64,000 bases of DNA, taken from contig JAGTXX020000006.1 in assembly GCA_019044685.2 (NCBI GenBank), forward strand, positions 1,383,501 to 1,447,500, written 5' to 3'. This document shows, piece after piece, positions 21,449-33,391 of the stretch. Source of the DNA: Nannochloris sp. 'desiccata' (Eukaryota; Chlorophyta; Trebouxiophyceae; Chlorellales; Chlorellaceae). The translations under genes were made by a program, and so were the position numbers. Numbering within the stretch: position 1 is the first letter of the stretch; each line of letters opens with the position of its first letter. The notes beneath the pieces were generated by a model, which made no database searches, was not told where the DNA came from, and was given only the letters and a program-made list of their open reading frames with translations.

Positions 21449-22437
21449 ATGGGACAGGAAACATCTAAGGGCTTGAAATGGTCTTTGCGAATTCTTTCAT
21501 CAATCTCAGCAGTCATAGGAATTGGATTTATTATCTGGTCGACTATAATTCAGAGCCCACCTAAATCCGCTTTGCCAGTGTGAGTCGTAGTCAGATTTAT
21601 TTTTGCCTGGATACTAAACCACTTGTCTTCTTTCGCTCTGCACTTCCTCTAAACCCTTCTCTGATTTACTTGAATTATACAGTGGTCTTATTGTATTGGG
21701 TGCTCTTGCCCTTGTACTGGCCTTAGTAGGACTATTCCATTCTATGTGTGGACGGTGCTGCCTCTCAATTTTCCTTTTTTTCATGTGTTTGTTAACAGTT
21801 GGAGAGCTTGCTATCATCATTTCCCTCTTTGCAAACTTAGATGGCACGGTAGAGAGTTTGCTCAGCTACCAAATTAGCCAGGAAGAAGCAGCAAAGGAAG
21901 ACAATAAGAAAAATAAAGACCGTCGATTGTATGTTTTTTTAGATTACTTAGTTCACTTTTGTTGTTTATTTCTTCCATCCCTACATATTTATTATCAAAC
22001 TAACGTATTATTGTTTAATGCTCTCTTGCAGGCTTGCTCCCTTGACTGCTGACCAGGTTGCCGAACAAGAGTCCCTCACCTCAAACTTGGAAATAGGCCG
22101 CTATGTTTTCCTAGTGTTTATTATTTTGCAGTTTATCGCTCTTCTTGTGACAATCGTGATGCGCGTCAAGTTTCCACACGTGACTGAAAGCGAGGATTTT
22201 GAAGAGCAAAGAGGTGCACGCAGTGCGATGGCTCAAATTCAAATGGAAAGTTTAAAGAATTCAGTGAGTCGAAATAAACAAGCAACTTCCCCGGCACCGT
22301 CTGAAGGAAACTTTTATGCAGCCTCTAATAAAATGTATAAGAGCGTGACGAAAAGGATGAGTCAGAAATATGGAGAATTTACTCAAGATCCTGCGTTCCA
22401 GAAGAAATGGTGGCAAGGTATCCCTGGATTCAAGTAA
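21449..22437 (+). CDS. Four-pass tetraspanin-like membrane protein
   Basis: A 260-aa protein with four hydrophobic segments in the spacing TM1-short loop-TM2-TM3-longer loop-TM4. Exons 21449-21579, 21683-21928 and 22032-22437, each junction with GT-AG and continuous frame (introns about 103 nt each). TM segments lie at about residues 11-34, 45-65, 69-93 and 148-169. MCGRCC between TM2 and TM3 recalls the Cys cluster at that position in tetraspanins. The large outer loop (about residues 95-147), normally bearing CCG and other Cys, is short, highly charged (KEDNKKNKDR) and has no cysteine. So it is either a degenerate tetraspanin or another four-TM family. The tail is cytoplasmic and rich in Lys/Gln/Ser. 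Function unknown. Confidence 0.6.
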
Positions 22438-22680
22438 ATATTCTATAATACGAGGTTTTTGGTATTTGATGATAGTTATGATGTAGTTTAGTTGATAGTT
22501 TAAAGTAGGAAACGTAACAGGACTATGAATAGAGAGTTAAGTAAAAAATAAATTCAAATAGATATAGAGAAACAATAATGGATGGTCATTCAAATAAAGA
22601 GAAGAAAGGAAAAGAACAAACAGTTTTTTTCCCTATGTACCAATATCGATATTTTCTTCATCAGGTTTCCATCATTGCTG

Positions 22681-23742
22681 CTATGCTGTGCTACCAGGCT
22701 GCTGCTTAAATTGTACTATACAGCACGTCATATTATCACACCCTTTCCCTCTACTTTCTCTAGGGTCTGATGCTAAGCAATGATCCAGCAATTCGCTTGC
22801 TATTTGATCAGGTGTTTTCTCACCTAGACGCTCGTGAATGAAATCAACGACCTCTTGGTTTTCCAACACATCCCAAATTCCATCACACGCAAGGACCATA
22901 AAATCATCTTCTTCAATTAATTCCATGGCTTTAATATCAGGTTCAGCTGTGATTATTTGTGCAGCAGGGTCCAATTCAGTATTTGTTTTATATCTCAGAT
23001 CACCTATGGCTCGGGAAAGTGACAAATTGCCGTTGACTCTACAAATACCTCCTATCTCCGAGACAAACCCTCCAGCAGCGACAATTCTCTCCCTTTCAGT
23101 GACATGCGATGGTTTGTGATCATGGGAAAGGGGTATGGCTTTCTTACCACGACTAAGAACTGCACGAGAATCTCCAGCATTAGCAACCACGACGACTTTT
23201 TTAGTGACAAGAGCTACAACTGCTGTACATCCTGCTTGTGAGCTGGTGTCTTCTTCAGAGAGTGGACCATCTGGTTCTGATGGTTTTGCTGGTAGGTTAT
23301 CGGTAGATTGTTCGTTTATAGCCATGATCTTGCGCAGAGTTGCAAATGCATCTTCTCGAGCTGAACCCGATAAGCCTGAACGACTTTCGATTTTCGGTGG
23401 CCGAAGGGCATCAAGCCTGGGGCGCCCTTCTTCAGAGAGCATCATCTGATCCATTCTATGGAAAGCTGTAATAAGACTCTCAGCAAGCTTGCCTTGTTGG
23501 AAATGGTCAAGCGACTTTAGTTCTTGAGGTAGATAGGTGGCAACAAATTTGGCGACTTCGGCACCTCCATGCCCGTCGAGGACTGCAAACAGGTGATGTT
23601 CATCAGTTAACGCCTCAGCGATATGGGCATCTTCTTGTGTTTTTCTCCACCCTTGGTGACTACTAATTCCATAGTGGAAGTGCGAGCTTCGGCCCGTCAC
23701 TACTTCTTTTTCGGTTATGGGGCTACTCAAATAAGCCCCCAT
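22681..23742 (-). CDS. PP2C-type protein phosphatase
   Basis: Intronless 353-aa Mg/Mn-dependent Ser/Thr phosphatase of the PPM family. Motifs in order: GWRKTQEDAH (metal and phosphate region), FAVLDGHGGAEVA (metal-binding Asp and Gly), GCTAVVALV, VVVANAGDSRAVLSR, the LSHDHKP block, LSLSRAIGDLRYK and DDFMVLACDGIWDVLENQEVVDF with the last metal Asp. The N-terminus MGAYLSSP has Gly2 and a Ser at position 6, a good N-myristoylation context seen in related eukaryotic PP2Cs, so membrane attachment is likely. A ~65-residue charged insert (about residues 108-165) interrupts the core between the DGHGG helix region and GCTAVV, a common site of variation. No partner is evident from the neighbours. Confidence 0.93.
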   Translation of the reverse strand: MGAYLSSPITEKEVVTGRSSHFHYGISSHQGWRKTQEDAHIAEALTDEHHLFAVLDGHGGAEVAKFVATYLPQELKSLDHFQQGKLAESLITAFHRMDQMMLSEEGRPRLDALRPPKIESRSGLSGSAREDAFATLRKIMAINEQSTDNLPAKPSEPDGPLSEEDTSSQAGCTAVVALVTKKVVVVANAGDSRAVLSRGKKAIPLSHDHKPSHVTERERIVAAGGFVSEIGGICRVNGNLSLSRAIGDLRYKTNTELDPAAQIITAEPDIKAMELIEEDDFMVLACDGIWDVLENQEVVDFIHERLGEKTPDQIASELLDHCLASDPRESRGKGCDNMTCCIVQFKQQPGSTA

Positions 23743-24242
23743 TGGAATTGAATGACTGGGAAAAAACCTTTTTCTTCTTAAAGTAAACCTCCTTATGCAA
23801 CTTGTAATAGTGTTCGGGTATATATTTCCGAGAGAGTATCACTGCATATTAGGTTTCAAGCGTAAAATATTTTGGTTGCTGAATTTAGCGAAAATTCCAG
23901 ACTTATTTTCACAACCAAATAGCAAACTTCTGTAGTTAGGCTGATGCTTGCTAGCCAAATATATTTACTGCTTGTTTTTTGTATGCACATGGCGGGTTGG
24001 TTGACTTTCATGGTCGTGGAGCTTTCAGACTCAAAACCATATTTCAGCATTGCGCCCAGATGCCCTGCTGGTAATCCCAAGTAGTTATATTATAATTCTA
24101 TTTGCTAGCTGCTGGTTTACACTACATGCTTAACATGTCCGTTTAGCATATGACATCGTCACCAAAAAAACAAATTATGCCTAAACTCATCTTGTAGAAG
24201 GGTAAAAAACATTTTATTTAATTTTATTGTTCTCTGTAACGC
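23743..24242. other. Intergenic region between PP2C and TPS1
   Basis: 500 bp of AT-rich DNA between two minus-strand genes: PP2C promoter and TPS1 3' flank. No gene or repeat of note; a 74-codon minus-strand frame (24080-23856) looks like chance. Confidence 0.5.
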
Positions 24243-27200
24243 TCACTCTTGATACCCTCCTGTGTCTACAATCTCATTACCAAACCAGCCAGATGCAGAT
24301 CGTGGTAAATCTTCAGGTTTCATGCCACTTTCGCATGCAAACTGATAGAGCAGCATAGCTACCTCCATCGAGCCATTCAAACAAAAACTGCAAAACAAAA
24401 CAAAAACTCTTTTTAGTGAAAATTTGCTCACTCGAACAACAACTTACTATTTAATTACTACATAATTCCATTAATTAAAATGAATAGCCATTCTTACCTT
24501 GCTTTTGAAGCCATGCTTCTACCTACAGTACATGTAAACAAGTGCTTTGGTGGCAATTGAAAAGGCAAATCCATCTGACCAGGCGGCGTTCTCCGTTTTT
24601 CCACAGCATTTTTCCGAGCATTTCTAATCCCATTGGCAGCTGTACCATCGCTTGGCATACGATCTAACGACCCAAGATCTTCCTCTTCAAGCATCCTTAA
24701 ATCTGCAGGTTTCAAGGCATCACCGCTGCCATCCTCTGTGTACGTATCGACAGTAGGACTACTACCATCTGCCCCGCTGCCTGCAGGAAAAGATCTCTGC
24801 CCTTCATAAAGAGTGAATACATTCTCATCACGTGCCAAGAAATGCCCTGCAACAAGTACAAAGTCTGTACTAGAGATATCATGTGCAGTATGCATTAATT
24901 GCAATATTCTTTCCATTGAAGAACCCTTGCTGACGCCGACTGGTCGGACTTCAATACTTTTCGCTCCACGAACGATATCCACGGGGGCGTTACTTATTGG
25001 TCCAGTTAATAAATGCTGTAATAAATCTCGCGCTTGTATGCGTCCAAATTCCACGTCAGCATATTTATAATTCCATACAAGGGACGTACCGCGCTGCTCA
25101 ACAAATGACCGAGGAGTTCTTTCGCAGAAATACTCTAAAACGAGTTGGACGCTTTCTTTCCATTCACCACCGGAAGTTTCCATCACAGTCATCCATTCTT
25201 GACTATCTGGAGGTCGTACAACAGCACCATTCTCAGCTGCAAGCCATACTGGTAAGCTGGCAAATACTTCTCCAAGACGTTCTTTTTCGCTTCCACTAAA
25301 AATCACGATTTCTACCGAAGGATCCTTTGCTAATCCAGCCAAACATGCATACGCTGCAGGATTGACTCTTGTTAAAGCTTGAATTTGATCAAAATGCTTC
25401 TTGGGTTGCCGTGGTGCTTCAACTGCCGTTGTCAGTGTTGCATTATAACCAAGTACTAGTAGTCTTTTTCTGCTTGATTTATATGCAGAAACTGCTTGAT
25501 CCAAGTCTAAATGTGGTGGAATATTCTTTGTACGTAGTTCTGCTTCTACATGAGTATCATTCAACTCTGAAATAAACGTATCAGCCCATGTTTGTGCTGT
25601 ATGAATAGTGACGTGCATGTAGTTTTGACGATGTCTCTCCCTTCTTTCTGCGTCATTCATAGTTAATGCATACTCAATGGCATGCGCTAAATCATTAATA
25701 TTCCATGGATTGACTAAAATAGCACCAGCACCAAGACTTTGAGCAGCACCAGCAAATTCTGATAAAATTAATACACCGGCATTATCTCGTTGGCATGCTA
25801 CATACTCGTAAGACACTAAATTCATTCCATCGCGTAGGGAAGTGACTAGAGCAACGTCTGTAATTGCGTACAATGCGACAAGTTCATCAAAACTAAGCTG
25901 GCGATCTAAATGGTAGATAGGCACGTGCGTTAAAGTACCGTATTGCCCATTAATTCTACCGACAACTTCGTGAACCATACTACGGAGACGCTGGTACTCT
26001 GGTACATCTGTACGAGATGGCACTGCAATTTGTACCAATAGTACTTTATCCCTCCATTCTGGGTTTTCTTCTAAGAATTTCTCAAATGCTAATAGCTTTT
26101 GAGGGATACCTTTGATCATGTCGAGGCGGTCAACACCAAGCATGACTTTCCTCCCTGCGTAGCGATTGAGAAGCTGCGCTACGTTGGCACGTACTTCTGG
26201 AGATTCTAATGCTGCGGTAAAACGATCAGGATCGATGCCAATAGGGAACGCTGCGACGCGGGTTAAAGAGCCATTGTCTTCAACACCAGCAGGTGTGCCT
26301 TCAAGGCCTAGAATACGCGTACAGGCAGAAACAAAATGCCTCGCATAATCATATGTATGGAACCCAATAAGATCTGCACGTAGGACAGCTCGTAGCAGCT
26401 CTTCACGCACTGGAAGCGTTCTATAAATTTCTGACGACGGGAATGGGGTGTGCAAAAAGAAACCAACCTTCATACGTGGATAATGTTCTTTAAGGACAGC
26501 TGGAAGAAGCATTAAATGATAATCTTGTACCCAGACAATATCACCAGGTTGATAATGCTTTAGAACCACTTCTGCAAACTTTCTATTAGCGAGCTGATGT
26601 GCTGCCCATTGAAATTGTAATGTGCGGGTTTCAGAAAGCTTGGAATCGATATTTAAGGGTACGTAATGGAAAAGCTGCCATAATACGGAGTTGCAAAACC
26701 CATTGTAATGTAAATCACAGGTTTTCTGATCCATGTAAACTGGTGCATAGCCTTCTCCTTCAAGAGCGGCAGTCAGCTCATCCCTCTCTTCTCCTTCTTC
26801 GATATACACACCGGGCCATCCAATCCATCGAGTTTCAAAGTTACCTACACCCATAAGAGCACTGACCAGACCTCCTGCGCTTACTTGCAACCGCCATTTG
26901 CTATCTCTATCTTTGTAGGCAGAGACCGGGAGGCGATTAGCGACAACTAAAAGTCTTTGCCCAGCATGGCCGTCTATTGGAGGGTAGAGTCCACCAGCTG
27001 TGCTATCTGGGCCTAAATGTAATTGTTCTAGAAGTTCTGCTGGTTCTCCATAAAGAACAGTGGTGCTCTGGCTTTTGCGTAAGCGTTGCAAAAGCAGGCG
27101 GTCTGTAAAGTAAAGGGGGGAAATAATTAAAAGATTATAATCCCCTTGATGCATTCCCATCAGTGCTTATCGTTGCCATTTTAAGCTTTGATGCACCCTA

Positions 27201-27350
27201 TAATCAATTTGCATTGGCATTTACAATGCAAAAAGGGCACTTACCAACACGGGACGCAGGAACTTGCGGAGCATGGCTGGCTGGATTCTGCACTCCTGCC
27301 TCGTAGTCAGAGGAAATTGGTCCCCGGGATTGATTATAGTTTGGATCCAT
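24243..27350 (-). CDS. TPS1: Trehalose-6-phosphate synthase, class I (TPS1-type)
   Basis: Makes trehalose-6-phosphate, a sugar-status signal, from UDP-glucose and glucose-6-phosphate. Exons 27350-27245, 27144-24498 and 24387-24243 (GT-AG introns of 100 and 110 nt); 965 aa. The GT20 domain keeps its catalytic blocks: VVANRLPVS, WIGWPG, GFFLHTPFPSSEIYRTLP, VDRLDMIKG (about residue 373) and LRDGMNLVSYEYVA (about 472). The C-terminal HAD-like TPP domain has LGYNATLTT (about 600) where active phosphatases have the DxDGT nucleophile, as in plant TPS1. So the synthase should be active and the phosphatase half structural or regulatory. The last exon supplies the C-terminal helix (SFCLNGSMEVAMLLYQFA). 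It is divergent from eL13, 429 bp apart. Confidence 0.94.
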
Positions 27351-27779
27351 TTTCTCTATGACTGGTATTTATTGCGGGTGCATGACATTGGCTAGCATAA
27401 AATAGATTAATTTCGAGATTTCGATCTCTGAAAAAGAGATTAAATATGCTGCGATGCAATGCAATGCCACCAACACCCAATTTTATTCACAAACTTCAAG
27501 AATAATACCCGTCACCTTCCCTATTTCCATGCCTAAAGGTTAACATTTAGAAAATTAAAGTTCTTCTTTCGAGGGAACGAAATTCAGAACGAATCGACCC
27601 AGGAAATGGGGCCTTGTTTGCGTCGCCAGTGCTTAAATACTTGCTTCCAGATCAGAAAGCCCCTCTTTCAAGGCGAAAGGTGAGGCTTGTGAAGACAATT
27701 ACTGAACTGGGATAACACCTTTTAGCGCTATCACTCACTGGTTATATAATATTTGTAAATTTGCAGGGCATCTTGAAAA
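27351..27779. promoter_or_regulatory. Divergent promoter TPS1 / eL13, with probable eL13 5'-UTR intron
   Basis: 429 bp between divergent start codons. A probable 5'-UTR intron of eL13 spans 27680-27766 (donor GTGAGG after GCGAAAG, acceptor TTTGCAG), leaving 13 bases before the ATG. Upstream, CCCCTCTTTC (27660-27669) resembles a pyrimidine-rich start of a ribosomal-protein mRNA. The intron and TOP-like tract are inference from motif alone. Confidence 0.45.
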
Positions 27780-28574
27780 ATGGTGCGCCATAACAACGTA
27801 ATCCCCAACCAGCACTTCAAGAAGAAGTGGCATCAGGTTATCGGTGTCAGGACCTGGTTCAACCAGCCTGCCCGCAAGCAGAGGAGAAGGAATGGTGAGT
27901 AATGCAGGATGATTGATTTCAATTAAATTGATGAGCAGCGGCGGAGGAGCTTGATCAACTGTGGCGGCATATTAGACGAAGCAGATGATATTAATCACCG
28001 ATTTTCAAATTTGCTGTTTTCTAAACTCTTCCTGTATCCATTTCTTTTTGCAGCTCGCGCCGAGAAGGCCAAGAATGTGTTCCCTCGCCCCACTGCTGGT
28101 GCTTTGCGCCCCGTAGTTCGCGGCCAGACTGTTAAATATAACACAAAACGCCGCACTGGACGTGGGTTCACTTTTGAGGAGCTCAAGGAGGCAGGAATTC
28201 CTAACAAGCTCGCTCCCACTATTGGAATTGCTGTGGACCATCGCCGCAGAAACCGCTCCCTTGAGGGCCTCCAGGAAAATGTCAACAGATTAAAGGCATT
28301 CAAGGCCAACCTCGTAGTGTTCCCCCGCCGTGCTAACAAGCCTAAGGCTGGAGATGCCTCCGCTGAGGAGCTTAAGACCGCTGCCCAGCTCAAGGGTGCT
28401 CTTATGCCTGTCACCAAGGCCAAGGCTGCTGTTGAGAAGATTGCCATTACTGAGGCTATGCGTGCTGAAAAGGCATATGCTACTATCCGTTTGGAGCGCA
28501 TGAATAAGCGCATGACTGGTATCCGTGCCAAGCGTGCTGCTGACGCTGCTGCCGCAGAAAAAGATGCTGCATAA
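27780..28574 (+). CDS. RPL13: 60S ribosomal protein eL13
   Basis: Core large-subunit ribosomal protein. Exons 27780-27894 and 28054-28574 (GT-AG, 159 nt, phase 1); 211 aa, the family's usual length. Exon 1 begins [18 protein letters not shown] and ends in a very basic [10 protein letters not shown]. The join gives [20 protein letters not shown], followed by [38 protein letters not shown] and NVNRLKAF, all diagnostic of eL13. The tail is Ala/Lys-rich. Exon 2 uses few codons whose complement is a stop, so a long spurious open frame of 241 codons runs antisense through it; it should not be annotated. I looked for a C/D snoRNA in the intron: a TGATGA word is present near 27928, but no CTGA D box. 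Confidence 0.97.
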
Positions 28575-29083
28575 TTTAAAATTAGAGACATGTGTTTAAA
28601 GTAAACTTCATGTAATGTGCCATAGCTATTGTTCGTCGGTGTAGGAGAAAGAATTCTTTTTTGGTTGAATGGGAGCTTTTTATAAAACTTTTCAACAAAG
28701 TCGGAGTGGTGGGGAGGCAAGGGGTGTCTTTTAAATTTCTCAGTCAGCTGGAAGTCAGGAAATCATCTCAATTATAGCTTAAACTAGTCTAATTTGACCC
28801 AAATCGCAAGGAACATCCTTAAACTAGGCACTTCCATTTTGCTGCCGGCAGCTGCAGCGGCGTCCATATTCCATAGCATAGCCCTCTTTCCATTATAAAC
28901 CACCCCTTCATGCCCTTGTAAGCTCCCAGAGCCTTCATAATAAATTTAATTTAATTAGATAATGCACACCAAGTGCAGAGGAGACGCGAACGCCCCTCAC
29001 AGCGCTGTTGATCGTCCTCCAATTCGTCATATCTGTTCTCAACCAGGCTTTGTTCCTCAATTCTCTCTGTGAATAATTTTCCA
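28575..29083. other. Intergenic region between eL13 and CYP71
   Basis: 509 bp. A TGTAA word at 28611-28615 follows the eL13 stop by about 37 bp. GC-rich overlapping palindromes CTGCCGGCAG (28842-28851) and GCTGCAGC (28851-28858) lie about 235 bp upstream of the CYP71 start. No gene seen. Confidence 0.5.
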
Positions 29084-30946
29084 ATGAGTTCAGAACAGCA
29101 CGTTGACGCTGCGGAAGAGGACGGTATGGTCGGCCCCGAGTTAGTTGGGCCTGAAATGCCAAAAGCGAAGAAGCGTAAAGTTCTGCCTTTTGAGGAGCAA
29201 TACCTGCAAGCTTTACCTCTTTCCAACATGTATGAAAAAAGCTACATGCACCGTGACACTGTCACATGTGTAGCAGTAGCAGAAGCAGCAGATTTCCTCA
29301 TCACCGCCAGCATTGACGGCCACATCAAGTTTTGGAAAAAAGGCCAAAAAGAAGTTGAATTTGCTAAACAATTTAAAGCGCATTTAGGACCTATTACTGG
29401 ATTAGCAGTTTCTCTCGATGGATCTCTCTGTGCAAGTATATCTTCTGATAAAACAATAAAAGTATTTGACGTCGCCACATTCGACATGATTGCAATGATT
29501 AAATTAGCCTACCTACCTGGCTGCGTAGAATGGATTTTCCAACGTGGAGACGCAGAGCAGAAATTAGCTGTATCTGATGCTGATAGCCCAAATATTCACG
29601 TGTACGACGTCAGCAGCGGGAGCAATGACGCCATTGTTGTTGTCTCGGTCCACTCTGCTGCTGTCACTGCCTTGCGCTTTAATTCCATATACAACATAGT
29701 AATCTCTGCAGATATTAAAGGGATGATTGAATATTGGTCACCTGAAGATTACCAACTATCTAAGGATGAAAGGCATTTCACTTCGAAGCTCGATACAGAT
29801 TTATTTAGTTTAAGGAAATCAAAAGCGGTGGCGTGGTCTCTCGCCCTTTCTCCTGATGGAACTCGTTTTGCTGTCTATTCCAGCGACCATAAGGTTAGAC
29901 TTTTCAGATTTTTAGATGGTAAATTATCAAGAACGTACGATGAATCTTTGGCATGTGCTCAGGATGTACAACGCGCTGGTGGTGAGCTTTATAAGATTCA
30001 AGACCCTATTGATTTTGGGCGGAGAGTGGCGGTGGAGAAAGAACTGGCCTTAGACCCTGATGCACCCCACCCCAACGTTGTTTTTGATGCAAGTGGCAAC
30101 TTCTTATTATATCCTACGCTTATAGGCATTAAAGTATTGAATTTGGTGACGAATAGACTGGTTAAAGTGATTGGGAAAGTGGAAAATACAGAGCGCTTTT
30201 TGCAAATTGCTTTATATCAAGGCCGTGGATCTCGTAAAGCGATGCGTATCCCTGTAGACGCAGATAGTAGAGTACCTAAAGGAGATCCTACACTGTTGTG
30301 CTGTGCGTACCGTAAAGAAAGGCTGTATTTATTCACTCAAAGAGAGCCTTCAGAAGAAGAGGACGAGTTTGGAAAAGGGCGGGATGTGTTTAATGAGAAA
30401 CCTGTGGGTGAAGCAGCAGTTGCTGCTGCAGCTGGTGCGTTGACTATGGGTTCGTTACTAGATTTACCACGTGGCGCTATTATTCATACTACCTATGGAG
30501 ATATTTGGGTCAAGTTGTTTCCTGATGAATGCCCAAGGACGGTTGAAAATTTCATAACTCACGCGAAAAATGGGTATTACGATGGAGTCCTTTTCCATCG
30601 TGTTATTAAAGGGTTTATGATACAAACTGGGGACCCTTTGGGTGATGGGACGGGAGGAGAGTCTATTTGGGGAGGTGAATTTGAAGATGAATTTAGTCGA
30701 GCGTTGAAACATGATCGCCCCTATACTTTATCGATGGCGAATGCTGGGCCTAATACAAATGGATCTCAGTTTTATATTACCACCGTGCCTACGCCCTGGT
30801 TGGATGGGAAACACACGTGTTTTGGAAGGGTAGTGAAAGGGATGGATGTCGTGACGGCAATTGAGAAAGCAAAAGTAAGTAAAGATGATAAGCCATTAGA
30901 AGATATTAAGATTGTCAATATCTCACCTCGTGTTTCTGTTGAATAA
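29084..30946 (+). CDS. CYP71: WD40-cyclophilin peptidyl-prolyl isomerase (CYP71/PPWD1)
   Basis: Intronless 620-aa nuclear cyclophilin; the plant member CYP71 binds histones and chromatin factors, and the animal PPWD1 is spliceosome-associated. The N-terminus has an acidic stretch and a basic nuclear signal ([15 protein letters not shown]). Four or more WD40 repeats follow, for example [39 protein letters not shown] and [19 protein letters not shown]. The C-terminal cyclophilin domain starts at [19 protein letters not shown] and contains [40 protein letters not shown] and [20 protein letters not shown]. The active-site Arg (FHRV), Phe, Gln (GSQF) and His (KHTCFG) are present, so isomerase activity is likely. 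The first ATG of the open frame (29084) fits the family start. Confidence 0.95.
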   Translation: MSSEQHVDAAEEDGMVGPELVGPEMPKAKKRKVLPFEEQYLQALPLSNMYEKSYMHRDTVTCVAVAEAADFLITASIDGHIKFWKKGQKEVEFAKQFKAHLGPITGLAVSLDGSLCASISSDKTIKVFDVATFDMIAMIKLAYLPGCVEWIFQRGDAEQKLAVSDADSPNIHVYDVSSGSNDAIVVVSVHSAAVTALRFNSIYNIVISADIKGMIEYWSPEDYQLSKDERHFTSKLDTDLFSLRKSKAVAWSLALSPDGTRFAVYSSDHKVRLFRFLDGKLSRTYDESLACAQDVQRAGGELYKIQDPIDFGRRVAVEKELALDPDAPHPNVVFDASGNFLLYPTLIGIKVLNLVTNRLVKVIGKVENTERFLQIALYQGRGSRKAMRIPVDADSRVPKGDPTLLCCAYRKERLYLFTQREPSEEEDEFGKGRDVFNEKPVGEAAVAAAAGALTMGSLLDLPRGAIIHTTYGDIWVKLFPDECPRTVENFITHAKNGYYDGVLFHRVIKGFMIQTGDPLGDGTGGESIWGGEFEDEFSRALKHDRPYTLSMANAGPNTNGSQFYITTVPTPWLDGKHTCFGRVVKGMDVVTAIEKAKVSKDDKPLEDIKIVNISPRVSVE

Positions 30947-31429
30947 ATGAGTTGAAAAATAAGACTTTAATTTTCGTAATAGCTTCAAAAGGAGAAAAGA
31001 AACAACAGATTTGACAGCTGGTGGGCAAAGGCGTCGGTGGTGATGGCTGAGATATTTTTCAAAGTTAAACTTGAAGGCTAGTAGTTGGGTCAATTGTGAG
31101 GACAGTATAAAGGTAAATACACGCCAAATGAAGCAAATTTGTCCCTGAATATCTCCAAAGGCTGGTGCCGTTTGAACCAGCTGGTTTCTGGCCAAGCTTT
31201 CTCAGATTTGCCCACTCAATGGCCCTTGCTCAAAACTTTTTATGAGTCAAAAGTGTCCCGACACTCACAAAGAGTCATAGAACATTAGTTTTGTTGTAAT
31301 TTTTATTCAACGCAACTTCAGCTATTTTCTTAAATAAAATTTCGCCGGCTCTTGGCAGATTTAAAACGCAGCTTCCGGTGACAGAAATTCGTAAAAGCAA
31401 TGAAGTTAAATATTTAGACAGTTTGCGGC
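30947..31429. other. Intergenic region upstream of the ACR protein
   Basis: 483 bp between two + strand genes. It holds the CYP71 3' flank and ACR promoter. No gene, RNA or repeat recognised. Confidence 0.5.
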
Positions 31430-33391
31430 ATGAATTCGCTTCTGTACAAGTCAGGGGGTCTTCGGACATCTCCTTCGCTTCTCGCCTTGAATGAGTGGCA
31501 AGAAAAGGAGAAGCATTCCTTGAACTGTGCTGTTGACGAAGAAGGATGTTTGCTCGATAATCTCACTCTAGAGCTCCGGGTTCACCCTCCCGAAGTCCAT
31601 ATTGACAACTCTGGAGATCCTCAATCCACCTTAGTGACCATTGACTCGGCAAATCGCCCTGGAAGCCTTGTGTTTGTAAGCACCATGCCGACCTGATTTC
31701 TCTACCAGTTTTCTGCCAAGGTTCAATTTTGATCTTCTTTCTCGCCATTTTCTTACCTTCTCTTTATTTCAGGTGGTTCAACATTTCACCGAGCTCGGTC
31801 TTCGCATCAATAGCGCACGTATTTCTAGCGATGGAGGCTGGTTTCATGACAGTAAGTGGGATGGGCGGTGGTGGTTGATTTTTTTGAAAGTAGAGCTAGG
31901 GCATTTTCCCTTGATTTCCTCAAGCCTCTATACCTTGAAACCCTAACGATATAATCTTTTCTCTATTCTGCAGTGTTTTTAGTCAGCGAAGCCCAGGGGG
32001 GCAAAGTTCGCAATCCTAAAAAACTCCAATCCATCAAACAAATGCTCAATGTCTATATGCAAGACGAAGACATTGTAGCTAATGGAGACGATACAGACGA
32101 CACCCACCGTATAGAAACCACCGTATTTGAACTTGCAGGTATTGATAGAGTCGGTATTTTAGCTGATGTGATGCAACTTCTTGGCCATAGTGGCTGTGAC
32201 GTTCGTTCTGCTGCTGTTTGGACGTACAGAGGGCGTGTCGCCTTTGTGTTCAGTGTGACTGAAAAGGGCAAGCCAGTAGTGGACGAAATGAAGCTGCAAC
32301 GGTTACGGCAAATGGTAGAAGAGATTATGCATAGCGCTGGTGGATCGTTCACTGTCCGCACATTAAAAGTACGGGGTGAAGTCCATCACGATCGACGGTT
32401 GCATCAACTCATGCTTCAAGAAGAGAGATTGGAATGGGAACGTGCAAACGCACGCTCAGGTATCTGGAAATTGAGTAATACAAATGGTGCTGCTAAACAA
32501 TCTTCATTTATTAAGAATAATAATAGTTCACCTACAGATTCTGTCATGTCGGTCCATGATGATAATACAGCCGAAGATGCCACGAGCAATGGGAATCTTG
32601 GCAACGGGAATGGCGTAAACTCAGCTTCAACTGAAGAGTACCGCTCCCCGAAGTTTGATAGACCTACTATCGATATCAGCCATTGCCATCAACCAGATTA
32701 TTGGACAGTCAATATCCGTTGTCGGGATCGAACAAAATTATTATTTGATTCCGTCTGCACATTGGCCGATATGGATTTCGATATTCACCACGCAACGATC
32801 GATTCTGATAGCGAGGGGTGGGCACATCAAGAGTTTTTTTTACGCCCACGTTCTGGGGATGGAGATTTCACCGCACAGGCAGCTGCGTTACTCCAAGCAA
32901 TGCTCACGAGTTCAATTCAACGCCGCTTCCCAAAAGGCATCAAAGTTCATGTTCGATCATTGGATAGATTCGGCTGCCTTGCATTTTTAGCGCGGCATTT
33001 ACAGCTCTCTGGGTTATCTATCACACGTGCCAAAGCACGTACTTTTGCTACGTCCAACAGTTCAGGACATACTCTGTACGTAATGGATGCACATGGAGGT
33101 CCTCCAGATCGACAGAGGGTGCAGGGCGCCTTGATGCAATGTGGTGGGAAAATGATGGATAGCACCGACTCTGGAGAGACCGATAGCAATCACGCAGGAA
33201 GTGGAGGAGGTGATAGGGGTGAGAGGGGAAGTTTAGGAAGTACGGTAGGGGTACCTGTTGCTGGATTTTCTTTTACCTTTCATGATCGGAGCGGCAGTGG
33301 TGTCCGTGGTGGTGTGCCTACTGGTCCTGGTAGTATACATACAGTTTCCTTTGGTGAGGGATCTCCTGATAGTTATTTTGGATCTATGTGA
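31430..33391 (+). CDS. ACT-domain-repeat (ACR) protein
   Basis: Plant-type ACR protein, four ACT modules related to the bacterial uridylyltransferase GlnD regulatory part, presumed amino-acid sensors. Exons 31430-31675, 31773-31851 and 31974-33391 (GT-AG introns of 97 and 122 nt); 580 aa. ACT1 is split by both introns: TLVTIDSANRPGSLVF, then VVQHFTELGLRINSARIS, then MFLVSEA. ACT2 is ELAGIDRVGILADVMQLLGH with the GCDVRSAAVWTY strand. ACT3 is VNIRCRDRTKLLFDSVCTLA. ACT4 is VRSLDRFGCLAFLARHLQL. A Ser/Asn-rich linker lies between ACT2 and ACT3, and the last ~75 residues are Gly/Ser-rich. No catalytic domain is present. Ligand and location are unknown. Confidence 0.88.

Noticed and set aside
27895..28053. 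C/D-box snoRNA in the eL13 intron
   Set aside because: A TGATGA C-box word is present but no CTGA D box occurs in the intron.
27995..28720. 241-codon open frame antisense to eL13
   Set aside because: It mirrors exon 2 of eL13, whose codon bias avoids complements of stop codons; the peptide has no recognisable features and no independent start context.
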